From Saccopteryx bilineata (lineage: Eukaryota > Chordata > Mammalia > Chiroptera > Emballonuridae): DNA of 64,000 nt. This document shows positions 10,431 to 21,823 of this stretch, piece by piece. Numbering within the stretch: position 1 is the stretch's first letter; the number at the start of each line of letters is the position of its first letter. The stretch is taken from contig NC_089501.1 of NCBI RefSeq assembly GCF_036850765.1, forward strand, positions 12,996,997-13,060,996, read 5' to 3'. The position numbers and the translations under genes were made by a program. The notes under the pieces are model-generated. The model did not search any database and had not been told where the DNA came from. It saw nothing but the letters and a program-made list of their open reading frames with translations.

Positions 10431-10922
10431 GCATGACCAGGCGGTGGCACAGTGGATGGAGCGTTGGACGGGGACACGGAGGACCCAGGTTTGAAACCCA
10501 AAGGTCACCAGTATGAGCCCAAGGTCGCTGGCTTGAGCAAGGGGTCACTCGCTCTGTTGTAGCCTCCCAGTCAAGGCATATATGAGAAGCAATCAATAAG
10601 AAACTAAGGTGAGCCTGACCTGTGGTGGCGCAGTGGATAAAGCTTCAACCTGGAAATGCTGAGGTCGCCGGTTCGAAGCCCTGCGCTTGCCTGGTCAAGG
10701 CACATATGGGAGTTGATGCTTCCAGCTCCTCCCCCCTGTCTCTCTCTCTCCTCTCTCTCTGTCTCTCTCTCTCCCTCTCTCTCTCCTCTCTAAAATGAAT
10801 AAATAAAAAATTTAAAAAAAAAACAACTAAGGTGCTGCAATGAAGAATTGATGCTTCTTATCTCTCTCCATTTCTGTCTGTCCCTCTCTCTGTTTCTCTC
10901 TGTCTCTGTCACACACACAAAA
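10431..10922 (+). repeat. SINE-B interrupted by a SINE-C
   Basis: Head GCATGACCAGGCGGTGGCAC at 10431-10611 and tail from 10834 to a CACACACA/A-rich end. The SINE-C at 10612-10823 is inserted in its AACTAAGGTG block, which is duplicated on both sides (10602-10611 and 10824-10833). Confidence 0.85.
10612..10823 (+). repeat. SINE-C nested in SINE-B
   Basis: Head GCCTGACCTGTGGTGGCGCA, B box GGTTCGAAGCC, a long CTCTCTCC pyrimidine tract, then AATGAATAAATAAAAAA. TSD AACTAAGGTG is perfect. Confidence 0.9.
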
Positions 10923-11479
10923 AAGAAATTGATGCATTAGTTTTGACTTTGAACTTCTTTGTGCTATTTCAAGCCCTATTCTGTGCAAGACCGTTGACAG
11001 TAGCTTGGTTACCTATTTCCTGAGGAGCACACAAGCAGTGAAGGCCCAGGGGAGTTGAGAGTCATGGGTGTCAGGCCCTAAGGGATCCTCAGTGTACCAC
11101 ACGGAGGCATAAACAAACACATAAGCAAGCCAGGAAACCCGTGAAGTCGTGTTATGTGTTGCGAAGGAAGTAGCCGCCTGATGAGGCCACCCTGAGTGGC
11201 TGGCCAGGAAAGGCCCATCCAAGAAGGTCGGGGAAGGTGACTTGCCAGGAGGGACCTGCGGGGTCAGTAATGAGGAGGGCAGAGCGTGAGTGTTTCTGGC
11301 AGTGTGACATACTGATGCAAAGGCCCGGTGTGGGCGCAGTGTGGGTGAGGGCCAGGCACAGAGGAGGGGCAGGTGGTTCTGGCACATGGCCATGGGGAGG
11401 GAGGGTTGAAACCCGGGAGGCAGGCAGCCTCACACTCTGGGGAAGGAGCCATCTGGTTCACTTCCGCTGAGCAATCGGA

Positions 11480-12425
11480 AGCTGTTTGGTTGAGGTGGAC
11501 GAGTGACATAGAGACATTTTGGGCTGCTCGGTGGGGAGGGACTGGATGTGGGGAGGGATAGACAGAGAAGAAGACCAAGCGATTGCAGTGTCCCAAGTGA
11601 GAGGTTGTGTTTTGGGGTCTGAAGCCATAGTCCTGGAGATGGACAGAAGTCCACGTGTGTATTTAAGATACGATATGGAGGTGGGGAACACAGCAGCAGA
11701 CGAAAAGAAAGGAGTCATCGAAAATGACTTCAAGGTTGTTAATTTTTCTTTTGTCTGAATTGAGCAGGTGAGTGCATGGTGATACCACTTACAGCCATGG
11801 GGAAGAATGCAAAAGGAAAGTTTGGATGAAGGGGCTATAACTATTAAGAACTCAATTTCAACATATTAAATTTGAAAGGCCTAGCAGTGATCTAACTGGA
11901 GCTATCAATTAGGAAATTGTATAAATGAACCTGGAGTCTAAGAGAACAGGTATAAGTTCAGGATATAAATTTGGGAGTCGTCAGAGGTATTTAAAGCCAT
12001 GGGCTTATATGAGATCAAATAGAGAATATAGAGAGGCCAAGGACCCAGACCAAGTCTGACACACTAACGTTAAGAATAAGAAAAAGTGTGCAGTCTAGAA
12101 GCAGACATTACTGTAGGAGGAACTGGAGAGCACAGGGTTCAGAATCTAGAGAGGAAAGAGGAGGTTGGTCAACTAGGCAAATGCTACAGAAAAGTCCACT
12201 GCAAAAGAAAACAGAAAGTCTGCTGAAGAAGGCAAGACAGAGATCAGAGATCACCGGCGTCCTGAGAGCAGGGGCAGAAACAGGCCACATCACAATGTCT
12301 TAAAGAATTGATTGAAGGTAGTGAAACCAACGAGTAGAGACAGCTTTTTCTAGAATTTTAGCTGTGAAGACAGAGAATTGAGGTTTTAGCTGAAAGACAA
12401 TGTAAGATCAAGGTCATATTTTATT
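11480..12425 (+). repeat. Ancient interspersed repeat, family not assigned
   Basis: Blocks such as GGAGTCATCGAAAATGACTT, then GGATATAAATTTGGGAGTCG and GGTATTTAAAGCCATGGGCT are familiar from a long, old repeat common in placental genomes. I cannot assign its Repbase name with certainty. The segment 10923-11480 before it is moderately GC-rich, with overlapping frames on both strands but no gene I recognise. Confidence 0.45.
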
Positions 12426-12484
12426 ATTTAGAGTGAAAGTATTAGAATACACATAATATATGCTAATTAAATGGTCTAGGATAG

Positions 12485-12722
12485 TGATTTTTACCTGTGA
12501 CACTTATGTTCTTCAGGTCAAATTTGGCAACATCTGGAGACATATTTGGTTGTCACAATCTGGGAGGCAGGAAGCCACGGGCATCTAGTGGGTAGAGGCC
12601 AAGGGTGCTGGTAAACATCCTACAACATGCAGGACGGCACCCTGCTACCACCAGCGAGGAATTATCTAGTTATTTGGTCCCAAATCTCAGTAGTGTCAAG
12701 GTTAAGAAAGCCTGGTCTAGTA
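12485..12722 (+). repeat. MER20-like hAT relic
   Basis: GGCAACATCTGGAGACATAT, GGTTGTCACAATCTGGGAGG, GGCATCTAGTGGGTAGAGGC and AACATCCTACAACATGCAGG follow the order of MER20, a hAT-Charlie non-autonomous element shared by placental mammals. Confidence 0.7.
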
Positions 12723-12889
12723 GAAAGGGACAGGTTGATGGTGATTTTATTATATATGGGTTTAATGTCTTATATAAATCCTTGATATTAAGAAATAATC
12801 TGATATGAGGGATTCAAATAATCCTCTTTGTATTAAACCAGAAAAAAATGTTTATTGTTTTTCCCCCTCTTCACAAACTGATGTTAAAG

Positions 12890-12893
<4 letters not shown>

Positions 12894-12924
<31 letters not shown>
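12894..12924. repeat. (CA)n microsatellite
   Basis: Pure CA run of about 15 units, 170 bp left of the NT5DC1 exon at 13097. Confidence 0.95.
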
Positions 12925-12927
<3 letters not shown>

Positions 12928-13096
12928 CCTGCTTATGTGTTCAGGAAGTGCGCGTCATAGTAGCGCTCACCGAGAGCTAGCTCCCGCCGCACGTGGTCCC
13001 TTCCACGCAGCCGCGCCTGCGTGTGGTCTGAGTATGGTCTGCCCACTGGGTGCTCTCACTGGACCAAAACGTGTGATTTTGAAACTTTATTTCCAG

Positions 13097-13215
13097 AGAA
13101 TGATGAGGAGCAGGAGGCACTGCCGTCTCTGGATAAACCTGGCTGGTACTCCCAAGGAAACGCAGTCCACCTTTATGAACTTCTAAAGAAAATGACTGGC
13201 AAACCTGAACCCAAG
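13097..13215 (+). CDS. NT5DC1: NT5DC1 internal exon
   Basis: Acceptor TTTATTTCCAG, donor GTACTT. The first two bases complete Glu; the frame reads NDEEQEALPSLDKPGWYSQG, then NAVHLYELLKKMTGKPEPK, ending in phase 0. The ALPSL-DKPGWYSQGN block is characteristic of NT5DC1. The helix HLYELLKKMTG precedes the HAD motif in the next exon. 119 bp, no lesion. Confidence 0.93.
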
Positions 13216-13373
13216 GTACTTTCTCATCGAGGCGGAGTCCTTGATTCCCACGTGCAGACAAACTATCAGTATTATAAACTAAAACCATGATTTTAAATGC
13301 GTTTATCTTAGTTGCGTCTGCCTACCTACTAACCTGTTGTCTGACCTCTTCTGGTTAAGCCTGTCCTTTGTTT

Positions 13374-13762
13374 GTTTGTTTTTTTGTTTGTTTGTTTGTT
13401 GTATTTTTCTGAAGCTGGAAACGGGGAGAGACAGTCAGACAGACTCCCGCATGCGCCCGACCGGGATCCACCCGGCACGCCCACCAGGGGGCGATGCTCT
13501 GCCCCTCTGGGGCGTCGCTCTGCCGCGACCAGAGCCACTCTAGCGCCTGGGGCAGAGGCCAAGGAGCCATCCCCAGCACCCGGGCCATCTTTGCTCCAAT
13601 GGAGCCTCGGCTGTGGGAGGGGAAGAGAGAGACAGAGAGGAAGGAGAGGGTGGGGGTGGAGAAGCAAATGGGCGCTTCTCCTATGTGCCCTGGCCGGGAA
13701 TCGAACCCAGGTCCCCCACACGCCAGGCCGACGCTCTACCGCTGAGCCAACCGGCCAGGGCC
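13374..13762 (-). repeat. SINE-A, full length, recent
   Basis: Head at 13762 on minus (GGCCCTGGCCGGTTGGCTCA). TSD AAGCCTGTCCTTTGTT at 13357-13372 and 13763-13778 is perfect over 16 bp, so the insertion is young. Its A tail is interrupted (AAAC repeats). Confidence 0.93.
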
Positions 13763-13779
13763 AAGCCTGTCCTTTGTTG

Positions 13780-14706
13780 ATGTCCACCAGCTCTTTATTT
13801 GTAGCAGAGATGAGCAGAAATTCCCAGCAAAGGGCCACAGATCTAGGGGGATATACCTAGATTAGTTTGTGGGATACCTGAGGAATGATGTCCTGATAAT
13901 AATCCCCCCAAAAATGTGTTTATATGTAAGATAAGTAGTAACTGAAATTACAATACGGACTAGCCTAAAGACACACTTGCTTTTGACATGCTGGTCACAT
14001 TGTTGACGTTGGACCTTGGCACATTTTTAACAGCAAGACCTTTCATCTAAAAAATGTTTGCCAGGAGCCCCATGAGCAGGAGAGGTCAGTGGGTAAGAGC
14101 CCCACTCCATGGCTCCCATGTTGCCACCGCTCCCTGGGAACTCCAGAGGGGTGTAGTGGACACTGTGCCCGTGAAGGTTCTAATTCATATTCCCTTAATC
14201 TCCTTTTCTCATCTGTAAAAGGCATGTGGACTACACCAGTGGACATCTAGTCTCAGAATACCAAGGGAGCTTCCCTGAATCCAGCTGCCCAACCCCACTC
14301 TCAGAATTCTGTTCTGGCAGGTCCAGATGGCACCCAGGAACCCTTTGGGAAAGGGGTTGTGATGTGCACTCCTGCTGGTCTAACCCACTGTAGCGAGTCA
14401 TCCCTAATATCTCACCAGTTCTTTAATTCTAGGGGCAAGTTTAACTCTAAACATATAGACTCTCACTTCTTCAGAATCCCTTATTTTCTGCCTTTTTCTG
14501 TGTGCACAGGCATTGCGTAACTTCTTAAGATAAACCTGGCACCCTGCAAACCAAATTGGGCAAGTTGATGGTCACCGTAAAGTTATTCAAGGAAGTTAAG
14601 ATATTCATGCAACTGTCAGAGAAATCTTCTTCACCGTCCACGAAATGAACACTGTTCTTTTTCACAATTCTAATGCCTCAAACAGAATTTGCTGTGTGAC
14701 TTACAG
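13780..14706. other. NT5DC1 intron, nothing firmly recognised
   Basis: The stretch 14170-14230 has a weak MIR-like CTCATCTGTAAAAGGC block. Otherwise this is unique sequence, and no reading frame has a recognisable product. Confidence 0.4.
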
Positions 14707-14859
14707 GTTGTTTACTTTGGTGACAGCATGCATTCAGATATTTTCCCAGCCCGCCATTATAGTAATTGGGAGACAGTCCTCATCCTGGAAGAGCTCAGAG
14801 GGGACAGAGACTGGAAGCCGGAGGAATCAGAGCCTCTAGAGAAGAAAGGAAAATATGAG
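14707..14859 (+). CDS. NT5DC1: NT5DC1 internal exon with HAD motif GDSMHSD
   Basis: Acceptor GACTTACAG, donor GTAAGG, phase 0 at both ends (51 codons). It reads VVYFGDSMHSDIFPARHYSN and then WETVLILEELRG. GDSMHSD is the HAD motif IV (GDxxxxD) whose acidic residues bind Mg2+, so the catalytic core is kept. The stretch after LRG (DRDWKPEESEPLEKKGKYE) is a charged linker. As I remember the human protein, this linker is a few residues longer there, so it varies between species. Confidence 0.93.
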
Positions 14860-15325
14860 GTAAGGGTTCCTTTTAGCTCTTTCTGTTCTTATCTTAGACA
14901 GCGTTTGTTTGTGCCAAAAGAGATGAAATCTGTTGGCGGTTATTGTGATCTTGCTGTCTCCACTCCGTAGTTGATCTTGTTGATAATGTAAATGATGCCA
15001 AGATAAGGCAGCTCTGTCTGCCTGCCCTGCCCTCTGCTTGCACAGCGCCGTGGCTCTGTGGGTGTGTTTGGTTGCGGCTGCGGGTACCAGGGCCTGACTC
15101 AGTATCATTACACTGTCTGTTTTGCTTGGCCATGAAAGTGCTTGTGCTGTCTTCATGCATCTGACTTAGCTGAATCCGTCTCTCCTTTAAGCTATGCCTG
15201 AGCCCCCAAAGGAACTTAGGTCAAGGCTTGAGATAAAGTAAAATATGCCATAAATCTAGAAAGGGAAAATAGTGTTTAAAAGCAAAAAGGAAGCAAAAAA
15301 GATCAGAAAATAAGATGCGTTTTTC

Positions 15326-15601
15326 TTTTTCTTTTTTTTTGTGACAGAGAGAGAGGGACAGATAGGGACAGACAGACAGGAAGGGAGAGAGATGAGAAGC
15401 ATCAGTTCTTCTTTGTGGCACCTGAGTTGTTCATCAATTGCTTTCTCATATGTGCCTTGACTGGGGGGCTACAGCAGAGCCAGTGACCCCTTGCTTAAGC
15501 CAGCGACCTTGGGCTTCAAGCCAGCGACCTTGGGGTTTCAAACCTGGATCCTCTGCATCCCAGTCTGATGCCCTACCCACTGCGCCACTTCCTGGTCAGG
15601 C
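15326..15601 (-). repeat. SINE-B
   Basis: Head at 15601 on minus (GCCTGACCAGGAAGTGGCGC), with GTCTGTCCCTATCTGTCC near the tail. TSD AAGATGC(G/A)TTTTT on both sides. Confidence 0.88.
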
Positions 15602-15769
15602 AAGATGCATTTTTCTAAGTTAATTCCAGTGGCACAATTAAAATGAAGGAAATATTCAAGTCAAAATAACAAATATCATATCAAAACAGTACCAGTAAAA
15701 AAATAATCTATCAATACACAAAAAGACGTAGAAGAAACTTAAGTGCGTATTACTAAGGGAAAGAAGCCA

Positions 15770-16220
15770 ATCTGAAAGGCTTTTTTACTGTCTGATTAAA
15801 ACCATATGACAGTCTGGAAGAGGCAAAACTATGGAGAGTAAAAGGACCGGTGGGTGCCCTGCGTTTGAGGGGAGGAGGGTGAATGAATGGAGTCTGGGAT
15901 TTTTATGGTGGTGAAACTGCTCTTGATGGTACTGTAATGGTGGGTACCTGACTTTCTGCATTTGTTAAAACGCATAGAATTACACAACATTAAGTGTGAA
16001 CCCTACTGTAAACTATAGACTTTTGTCAGTAATATAAGCCATATTGGTTAATCAGTTGTAACAAATACACCACATCAGTGAATGTAAGATGTTAATAATG
16101 GAAGAGACAATGGTTGAGAGGCAGGAGGGGAATATATACATAGGAATTTTCTGTACTCTTTGCTCTATTTATCTGAAACCTGAAGCTGTTCTAAAAAATA
16201 CAGTCTATTATTAAAAGAAA
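15770..16220 (+). repeat. L1M-type 3' UTR end
   Basis: CAGTTGTAACAAATACACCA, GATGTTAATAATGGAAGAGA and CTGAAGCTGTTCTAAAAAAT then TACAGTCTATTATTAAAAG follow the order of an old L1M 3' UTR. Strand is plus, as for the other L1 tails in this intron. Confidence 0.65.
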
Positions 16221-16483
16221 AAACAACTAAGCAGACCCAACAAAATGTTAGAAACCTATGAGGTTTCCACCGAGGAGCATTTAGTCTTCAGTGTGACATT
16301 GGTAGTTCCTTGGCTTATGGGAGTTATGAAGGACTTGAAGAACACCCTCCAGCGAACCTGAGTGACTTTGCAAAAGGTTTTCAGTAAAAAGAGGTGTGCT
16401 TTCTTCAAAATGATTTGAGAATATAGGCACAGCAATAAGAAAGTGAGGATCAGCAGGTCATTTCCTCCAGTAGTATGTACAGC

Positions 16484-16676
16484 CAGAGGTCCCCAAACTT
16501 TTTACACAGGGGGCCAGTTCACTGTCCCTCAGACCGGTGGAGGGCCGCCACATACAGTGCTCCTCTCACTGACCACCAATGAAAGAGGTGCCCCTTCCGG
16601 GAGTGCGGCGGGGGGGCCAGATAAATGGCCTCAGGGGGCCACATGCGGCCCGCGGGCCGTAGTTTGGGGACGCCTG
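16484..16676. mobile_element. hAT-type non-autonomous element, short form
   Basis: CAGAGGTCCCCAAACTTTTT at the left and AGTTTGGGGACGCCTG at the right are inverted ends of the CAGGGGTCCCCAAACT type. The GC-rich inside (GGCCAGTTCACTGTCCCTCA, CCGGGAGTGCGGCGGGGG) matches copies at 17498 and 60153. No clean 8-bp TSD was found for this copy. Confidence 0.75.
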
Positions 16677-17497
16677 ACAGTAGCCCCATCCCTCCCCCCC
16701 CCCGCCCCTTTTTTCTTGATAATTAGTTACAAACATATCATAAACAGAGTTAACAGTTAGAAAATAGTGAGTCAATAGCTTGAAGATTTTAGTTTCTGAG
16801 ATTCTTCCTGTTGAACTCCACATATTTCAGAATGCTCAAAAATTTTATAAGTATCAAATGTAAGAGTTTATTGGATTAGCAGAATTTATAAGGCCACTCA
16901 TGAAATAGCCAGCCTGACACTACTCTTGTTCAACACTGAGTTTTGATCTGTGCAAGCCTCTCTGCTAAGAACCTCAGGAACTTACTGTTGAGTTGTACAC
17001 AATTTCTTTTTACAGGCTGCATTATAGTCTGAGAATAAAGGGAGTCTGGTACTTGAATATGCAAATAAAGCATAACTGCCTGAACAGGGTACAAGCTATA
17101 AAAGGATTTTAAATGGGGCAGGGTGGATACTTTATTAAGGAGAATTAGAGGAAACTGCATAAAGAATGTAGAATTTCAAATAAATGTTGAAGCACAGGTA
17201 CATCTTCAACTGATGTGTAATGTATTCTTGGTTCAGGAAATAACATAAGTATACAGAGACTATAGTGTACAGGCTACAGTGCATCCTGGACCATGTGTGA
17301 GTTTGTCCACTAATGGCACCACTAACAGCTTGTGAAGGTGGGAGTAACAGTGATAATGCAGCTTTTGTGTAGCAGCTGTGTGGTGGGCTCAGCTGACCGG
17401 TGGGGACATGGAAGGCTGTTTCCGCAGCCTGTCCTAGAGGTAATGCAAACATGAACACGTGGGTAGTAGTGAGAAAGAAATGGAATGTGTTCTAGAG
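16677..17497. other. NT5DC1 intron, nothing recognised
   Basis: Starts with a short C run (16691-16704). No repeat family or gene is recognised in the rest. Confidence 0.4.
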
Positions 17498-17798
17498 CAG
17501 GGGTCCCCAAACTTCTTACACAGGGGGCCAGTTCACTGTCCCTCAGACCATTGGAGGGCCAGACTATAAAAAAAACTATGACCATATCTTATTTTAAAGT
17601 AAAGAAACAAAACGGGAACAAATACAATATTTAAAATGAAGAACAAGTAAATTTAAATCAACAAACTGACCAATATTTCAATGGGAACTATGCTCCTCTC
17701 ACTGACCGCCAATGAAAGAGGTGCCCCTTCCGGAAGTGTGGTGGGGGCCGGATAAATGGCCTCGGGGCCGCATGCGGGCCGTAGTTTGGGGAACCCTG
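17498..17798. mobile_element. hAT-type non-autonomous element, long form
   Basis: CAGGGGTCCCCAAACTTCTT ... AGTTTGGGGAACCCTG, flanked by 8-bp duplications TTCTAGAG (17490-17497) and TTATAGAG (17799-17806), typical of hAT insertion. It carries an extra ~115-bp AT-rich internal segment (about 17563-17680) that is missing from the copies at 16484 and 60153. Confidence 0.82.
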
Positions 17799-17806
17799 TT
17801 ATAGAG

Positions 17807-18133
17807 GCACAACTGATAAGCCTGGTGCTGGTGGTGAGGGTTGGACTCAAAACTTGAGCTAGTTTTTGAGCACAAGCAACTAACTGGAAATGATGTGTTT
17901 TGTTCGTATAAATATGGAAGTCAAGAAAAAGAGCTGGTTTGTGAGAAGGGAGATATGATTGATTAAATGTTGAATCCTGTTTCTTTGAAATATTTGTAGG
18001 ATGAGGGAACACAAACATTTAGACCATGGTAGCATCCACATTATAGTGAACAGAGAGGGTAGATAGATCTGTCTTCCTCTTTTTATAGGAATAGGGAGGC
18101 ACCTAGATTCTGTCATTTGTCAGACCATTTTCT
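17807..18133. other. NT5DC1 intron, nothing recognised
   Basis: Unique sequence between the hAT element and the SINE-A at 18134. Confidence 0.4.
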
Positions 18134-18524
18134 TTTTTCTTTTTTATTTATTTTTTAATTTTTTTTATTTTTCTGAAGTTGGAAACAGGGAGGCACTCAG
18201 ACAGACTCCTGCATGCGCCTGACTAGGACCCACCTGGCACGCCCACCAGGGGGCAATGCTCTGCCCATCTGGGGCATCGTTCTGTTGCAACCAGAGCCAT
18301 TCTAGCACCTGAGGCAGAGGCCATAGAGCCATCCTCAGCGCCCGGGCCAACCTTGCTCCAATGGAGCCTTGGCTGTAGGAGAAGAAGAGAGAGACAGAGA
18401 GAAAGGAGAGGGGGAGAGGTGGAGAAGCAGATGGGCGCTTCTCCTGTGTGCCCTAGCCGGAAATCGAACCTGTGACTCCTGCACATCAGGCTGACGCTCT
18501 ATCACTGAGCCAACTGGCCAGGGC
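18134..18524 (-). repeat. SINE-A, recent
   Basis: Head at 18524 on minus (GGCCCTGGCCAGTTGGCTCA). TSD TTTGTCAGACCATTTTCT on both sides (18 bp). Confidence 0.92.
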
Positions 18525-19403
18525 CTTTGTCAGACCATTTTCTACGTATATGTAATTGAATCATTTCTTCTTAGACTCATTATTTTAGAAAAGATAAATT
18601 AAATTTATCCTTGAAATTGCTGAAATACGCCTTAAATGTATACACTGGAATATGAATATTCATATTCCAATACTGCTTTTAAATATCTTTGGTGAAATTC
18701 AGATAGGTTCTTGCCAAATGCTTTCCAAACACCATCATCTGAAAACACATATTCTTATCTTGCTTCACAGAGTGGGTTCCAGCACAAAGAATGTACAGGC
18801 ATATTTGGGACTCTGTGAGCTAGAAAATGAAATTCCATCGGAAAAGGATGACATGTTTTATAATCCAGATTAGATGGACAAGATGGGATTTTTTCAATTC
18901 TTAATTGTATGCCGTGTCCATGAAACGCTGAGTATTTCTTGAGTGGGCCTTTACTTGAGTCCGCCGTTTTTATGCACCTGTGCTCAGCCTTAGGGGTACA
19001 CAAACACTAAGGCAGCTAGCCTTCTGTAGTTAATAATCTTGCAAGGGGGAAGAGTCAGTAGTATGATAGTTGTGGGACAGTCTGAGCAGTGTATTAGGGA
19101 TAAGCTCAGGCTGGAGGAAAGCGGCGGAGACCTCCTCCAACCTGCGTGTGGGAGGTCAAGGATGGCATCCCGGATGGCATGTAGGCCCGTTCCAAAGGAG
19201 TAGCAGGGTTCCCGGAGAGAGCCAGGGGAGGATACTTTTAAGGACTTCTAAGCTTTGTTTTTCTTTTTACTTTTCATATGGGTCTACAGTTTGGTTAAGG
19301 AAACAACTGAACTTCCTTCAGATTTTTTATTTTGATTTACTTAGTGGAGGAAAACCATAATAAGATTATACATTAATCAGTTTTTGTTGTTCTCTTGTTT
19401 CAG

Positions 19404-19572
19404 GGACAGAAGGCAAAGCCTCTAAATTCATTATCTAAAAAATGGGGCTCCTTCTTTATTGATTCCGTTTCGGGACTGGAAAATACAGAAGACTCCTTGG
19501 TTCACACGTGGTCCTGTAAGAGAGTCAGTACTTACAGTACTATTGCAATTCCAAGTATTGAAGCAATAGCAG
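19404..19572 (+). CDS. NT5DC1: NT5DC1 penultimate coding exon
   Basis: Acceptor CTTGTTTCAG, donor GTAAGT. Starts in phase 0 with GQKAKPLNSLSKKWGSFFID, continues through SVSGLENTEDSLVHTWSCKR and ends STYSTIAIPSIEAIA. The last G begins a Glu codon completed at 25746. The KKWGSFFID and TYSTIAIPSIEAIA blocks are typical of NT5DC1. 169 bp, intact. Confidence 0.93.
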
Positions 19573-20163
19573 GTAAGTTTCACCTGCTACTGGACAATAA
19601 TTATCTAAATTACTAGAATTCTTGCCTTTCAAAGAGAAAATCTTTCCATGACATTTGTTTTTCTGGAGAAACCTAGGTTATTATGACCTGCCCACCTCCT
19701 GGAGCCAACAACCAAAGTTGGACAATTGTTTTTGTTTTGTGGTTTTAATCTGCTTGGGGTCATAGGATAAAAGTAAACAAGAAGCTCCCCTGAGCATTTT
19801 GATTCAAGAGAGAACACCAAAGAAAGGGAGTGGGTCTTTCAGCAGCTTCATGAGCCCACAAGAATAGAAGGTGGAGGGTCGACCCTCCTGGGGGACTCTT
19901 GGTCTTCGCTGAGACCCTGAAGGAACGATTACCTTAGAATAAGGATGAATTAAAAGTAGGACTGAAACTCAGCTTTAAATCAGATTAATCCCTAAAATTG
20001 GGTTTAGAAAATTTTAGATTGGTAGTGCCCCAAGGCACTTAATAGAAACCAATGAATATCCCCTTGAGGAATATAATATTCTAGGACTCTGCTTATTTCC
20101 AAAAGCAATATAAGGTTCTGCATATAATGAAAAATATTCAAGCTCACAAAAATATGAGACTCT
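19573..20163. other. NT5DC1 intron, nothing recognised
   Basis: Unique sequence before the SINE-B at 20164; no frame with a recognisable product. Confidence 0.4.
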
Positions 20164-20478
20164 GCCTGACCAGGCAGTGGCACAGTGGATAGAGTGTCGG
20201 ACAGGGACGCAGAGGACCCAGGTTCGAAACCCCGAGGTCGCCGGCTTGAGCACTGTCCCATCTGGTTTGAGCAAGGTTCATCAGCTTGAGCCCAAGGTTG
20301 CTGGCTTGAGCAAGGGGTCACACGGTCTGCTGTAACCTCCTGGCACATGAGAAAGCAATCAATGAATAACTAAGGTGCCGCAATGAAGAATTGATGCTTC
20401 TCATCTCTCTCCCTTCCTGTCTGTCCCTGTCTGTCCCTCTCTGTCTTTCTCTGTTTCTGTTACAAAAAAAAAAAAAAG
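20164..20478 (+). repeat. SINE-B, recent
   Basis: Head GCCTGACCAGGCAGTGGCAC, B box GGTTCGAAACC. TSD AATATGAGACTCT on both sides. Confidence 0.92.
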
Positions 20479-20879
20479 GAATATGAGACTCTACTAATAG
20501 AAATAACCAAGTTTACTTACTATGGTCAAATACAGAAATGAGAAATATAAAAAGAATTGAAAAATTTTAATTGAAATATTAAGAACTTAATGGGTGGGTT
20601 TAACAGCAAACACAGCTGAAAAATGAATCGGTACACCAGAAAGTGGGTCAAAATATTTTTAGACTGACAGAAATGGAGGAAATCTATCTCTAGAAACCTA
20701 CACTAAAGTAAATACTAAAGGGTGTTCTTCAAGCAAAAGAAGAATGAACCCTGTTAGAAGATTGGAGAGGCAAACAGCTACAAAAGGATAGACATGAATA
20801 AAATGAATATTTACTGTTGGAAATAATGAAAAAGTTAAGTCCTGTGGGGTTTAAATGGAGAATTTTCATAATGGCATTA

Positions 20880-21085
20880 TATAGGCAGTCCCCAGGTTAT
20901 GAACAAGATAGGTTTGAAAATGTTTAAGTATTTATATGTATAGAAAGGTAAAAATAAGTACTATGTTAAGACAGATATCTAAGTTGCATTTATTAGGTAA
21001 TTGTCCCTGTTCAGACATATATACAAATTCAGTTTAAGAACAAACCTACAGAATCTTTCTCATTCAAAACCAGGGGACTACCTAT
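20880..21085. mobile_element. Tc1/mariner-superfamily (pogo-like) MITE
   Basis: Ends ATAGGCAGTCCCCAGGTT and AACCAGGGGACTACCTAT are inverted copies next to TA sites. About 205 bp, no coding sequence. The inside mirrors itself loosely (GAACAAGATAGG at left, GAACAAACC at right). Confidence 0.7.
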
Positions 21086-21477
21086 AAATCCCAAAGGGAG
21101 ACAGCTGAAGCTAAAGTGTTCTAAATCCATGTATTATATCGTAAAGGACAAGAGTATGATAGTGATAAGTCAAAAATGCATGTTGTAATCAAAAGAATTA
21201 TAATGATAAACATACTGAGCTAATTATGTAAAATAACTTTAAAATAAAAACAAGGGGAGAAAAAAGAATAATTAGAATAAGCAAGACAAATGGAGAGCAT
21301 TCAGTAAAATGATAGATTTAAACCAGAGTAATTACATTAAATGTAAGTGGCTAAATACTCCTATTGAAACCCTGAATGAAATAACAAAACCCAACCATGG
21401 GCTGTTCGTAAGAGATATCTCTGAAACATAAGGATACTGAAAGTTTTAATATCAAAAGATGGAAAGAGCCTGACCAG
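21086..21477. other. NT5DC1 intron, AT-rich, nothing recognised
   Basis: AT-rich unique sequence between the MITE and the next SINE-B. Confidence 0.4.
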
Positions 21478-21823
21478 TCGGTGGTGCAGTGGATAGAGCG
21501 TTGACCTGGGATGCTGAAGATTCAGGTTCGAAACCCCAAGGTCACTGTCTTGAGTGCAGGCTCACCCAGCTTGAGTGCGGGCTCACCAGGTTGAGCATGG
21601 TCACTGGCTTGGTGTGAGCCTAAAGGTTGCTGGCTTGAGCCCAAGGTCACTGGCTTGAGCAAGGGGTCACTGGCTCAATTGGAGTCCCCCCTCAACCCCG
21701 TCAGGACACATATGAGAAGCAATCAATGAACAACTAAAGTGCCACAACTTTGAGTTGATGCTTCTCATCTCTTTCCCTTCCTGTCTGTCTGTCCCTGCCT
21801 GTCTCTTTCGCTTAAAAAAAAAA
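21478..21823 (+). repeat. SINE-B with extra internal units
   Basis: Head GCCTGACCAGTCGGTGGTGC. The central CTTGAGTGCGGGCTCACC unit is repeated, making the middle longer than in other copies. TSD GATGGAAAGA / AATGGAAAGA. Confidence 0.88.
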
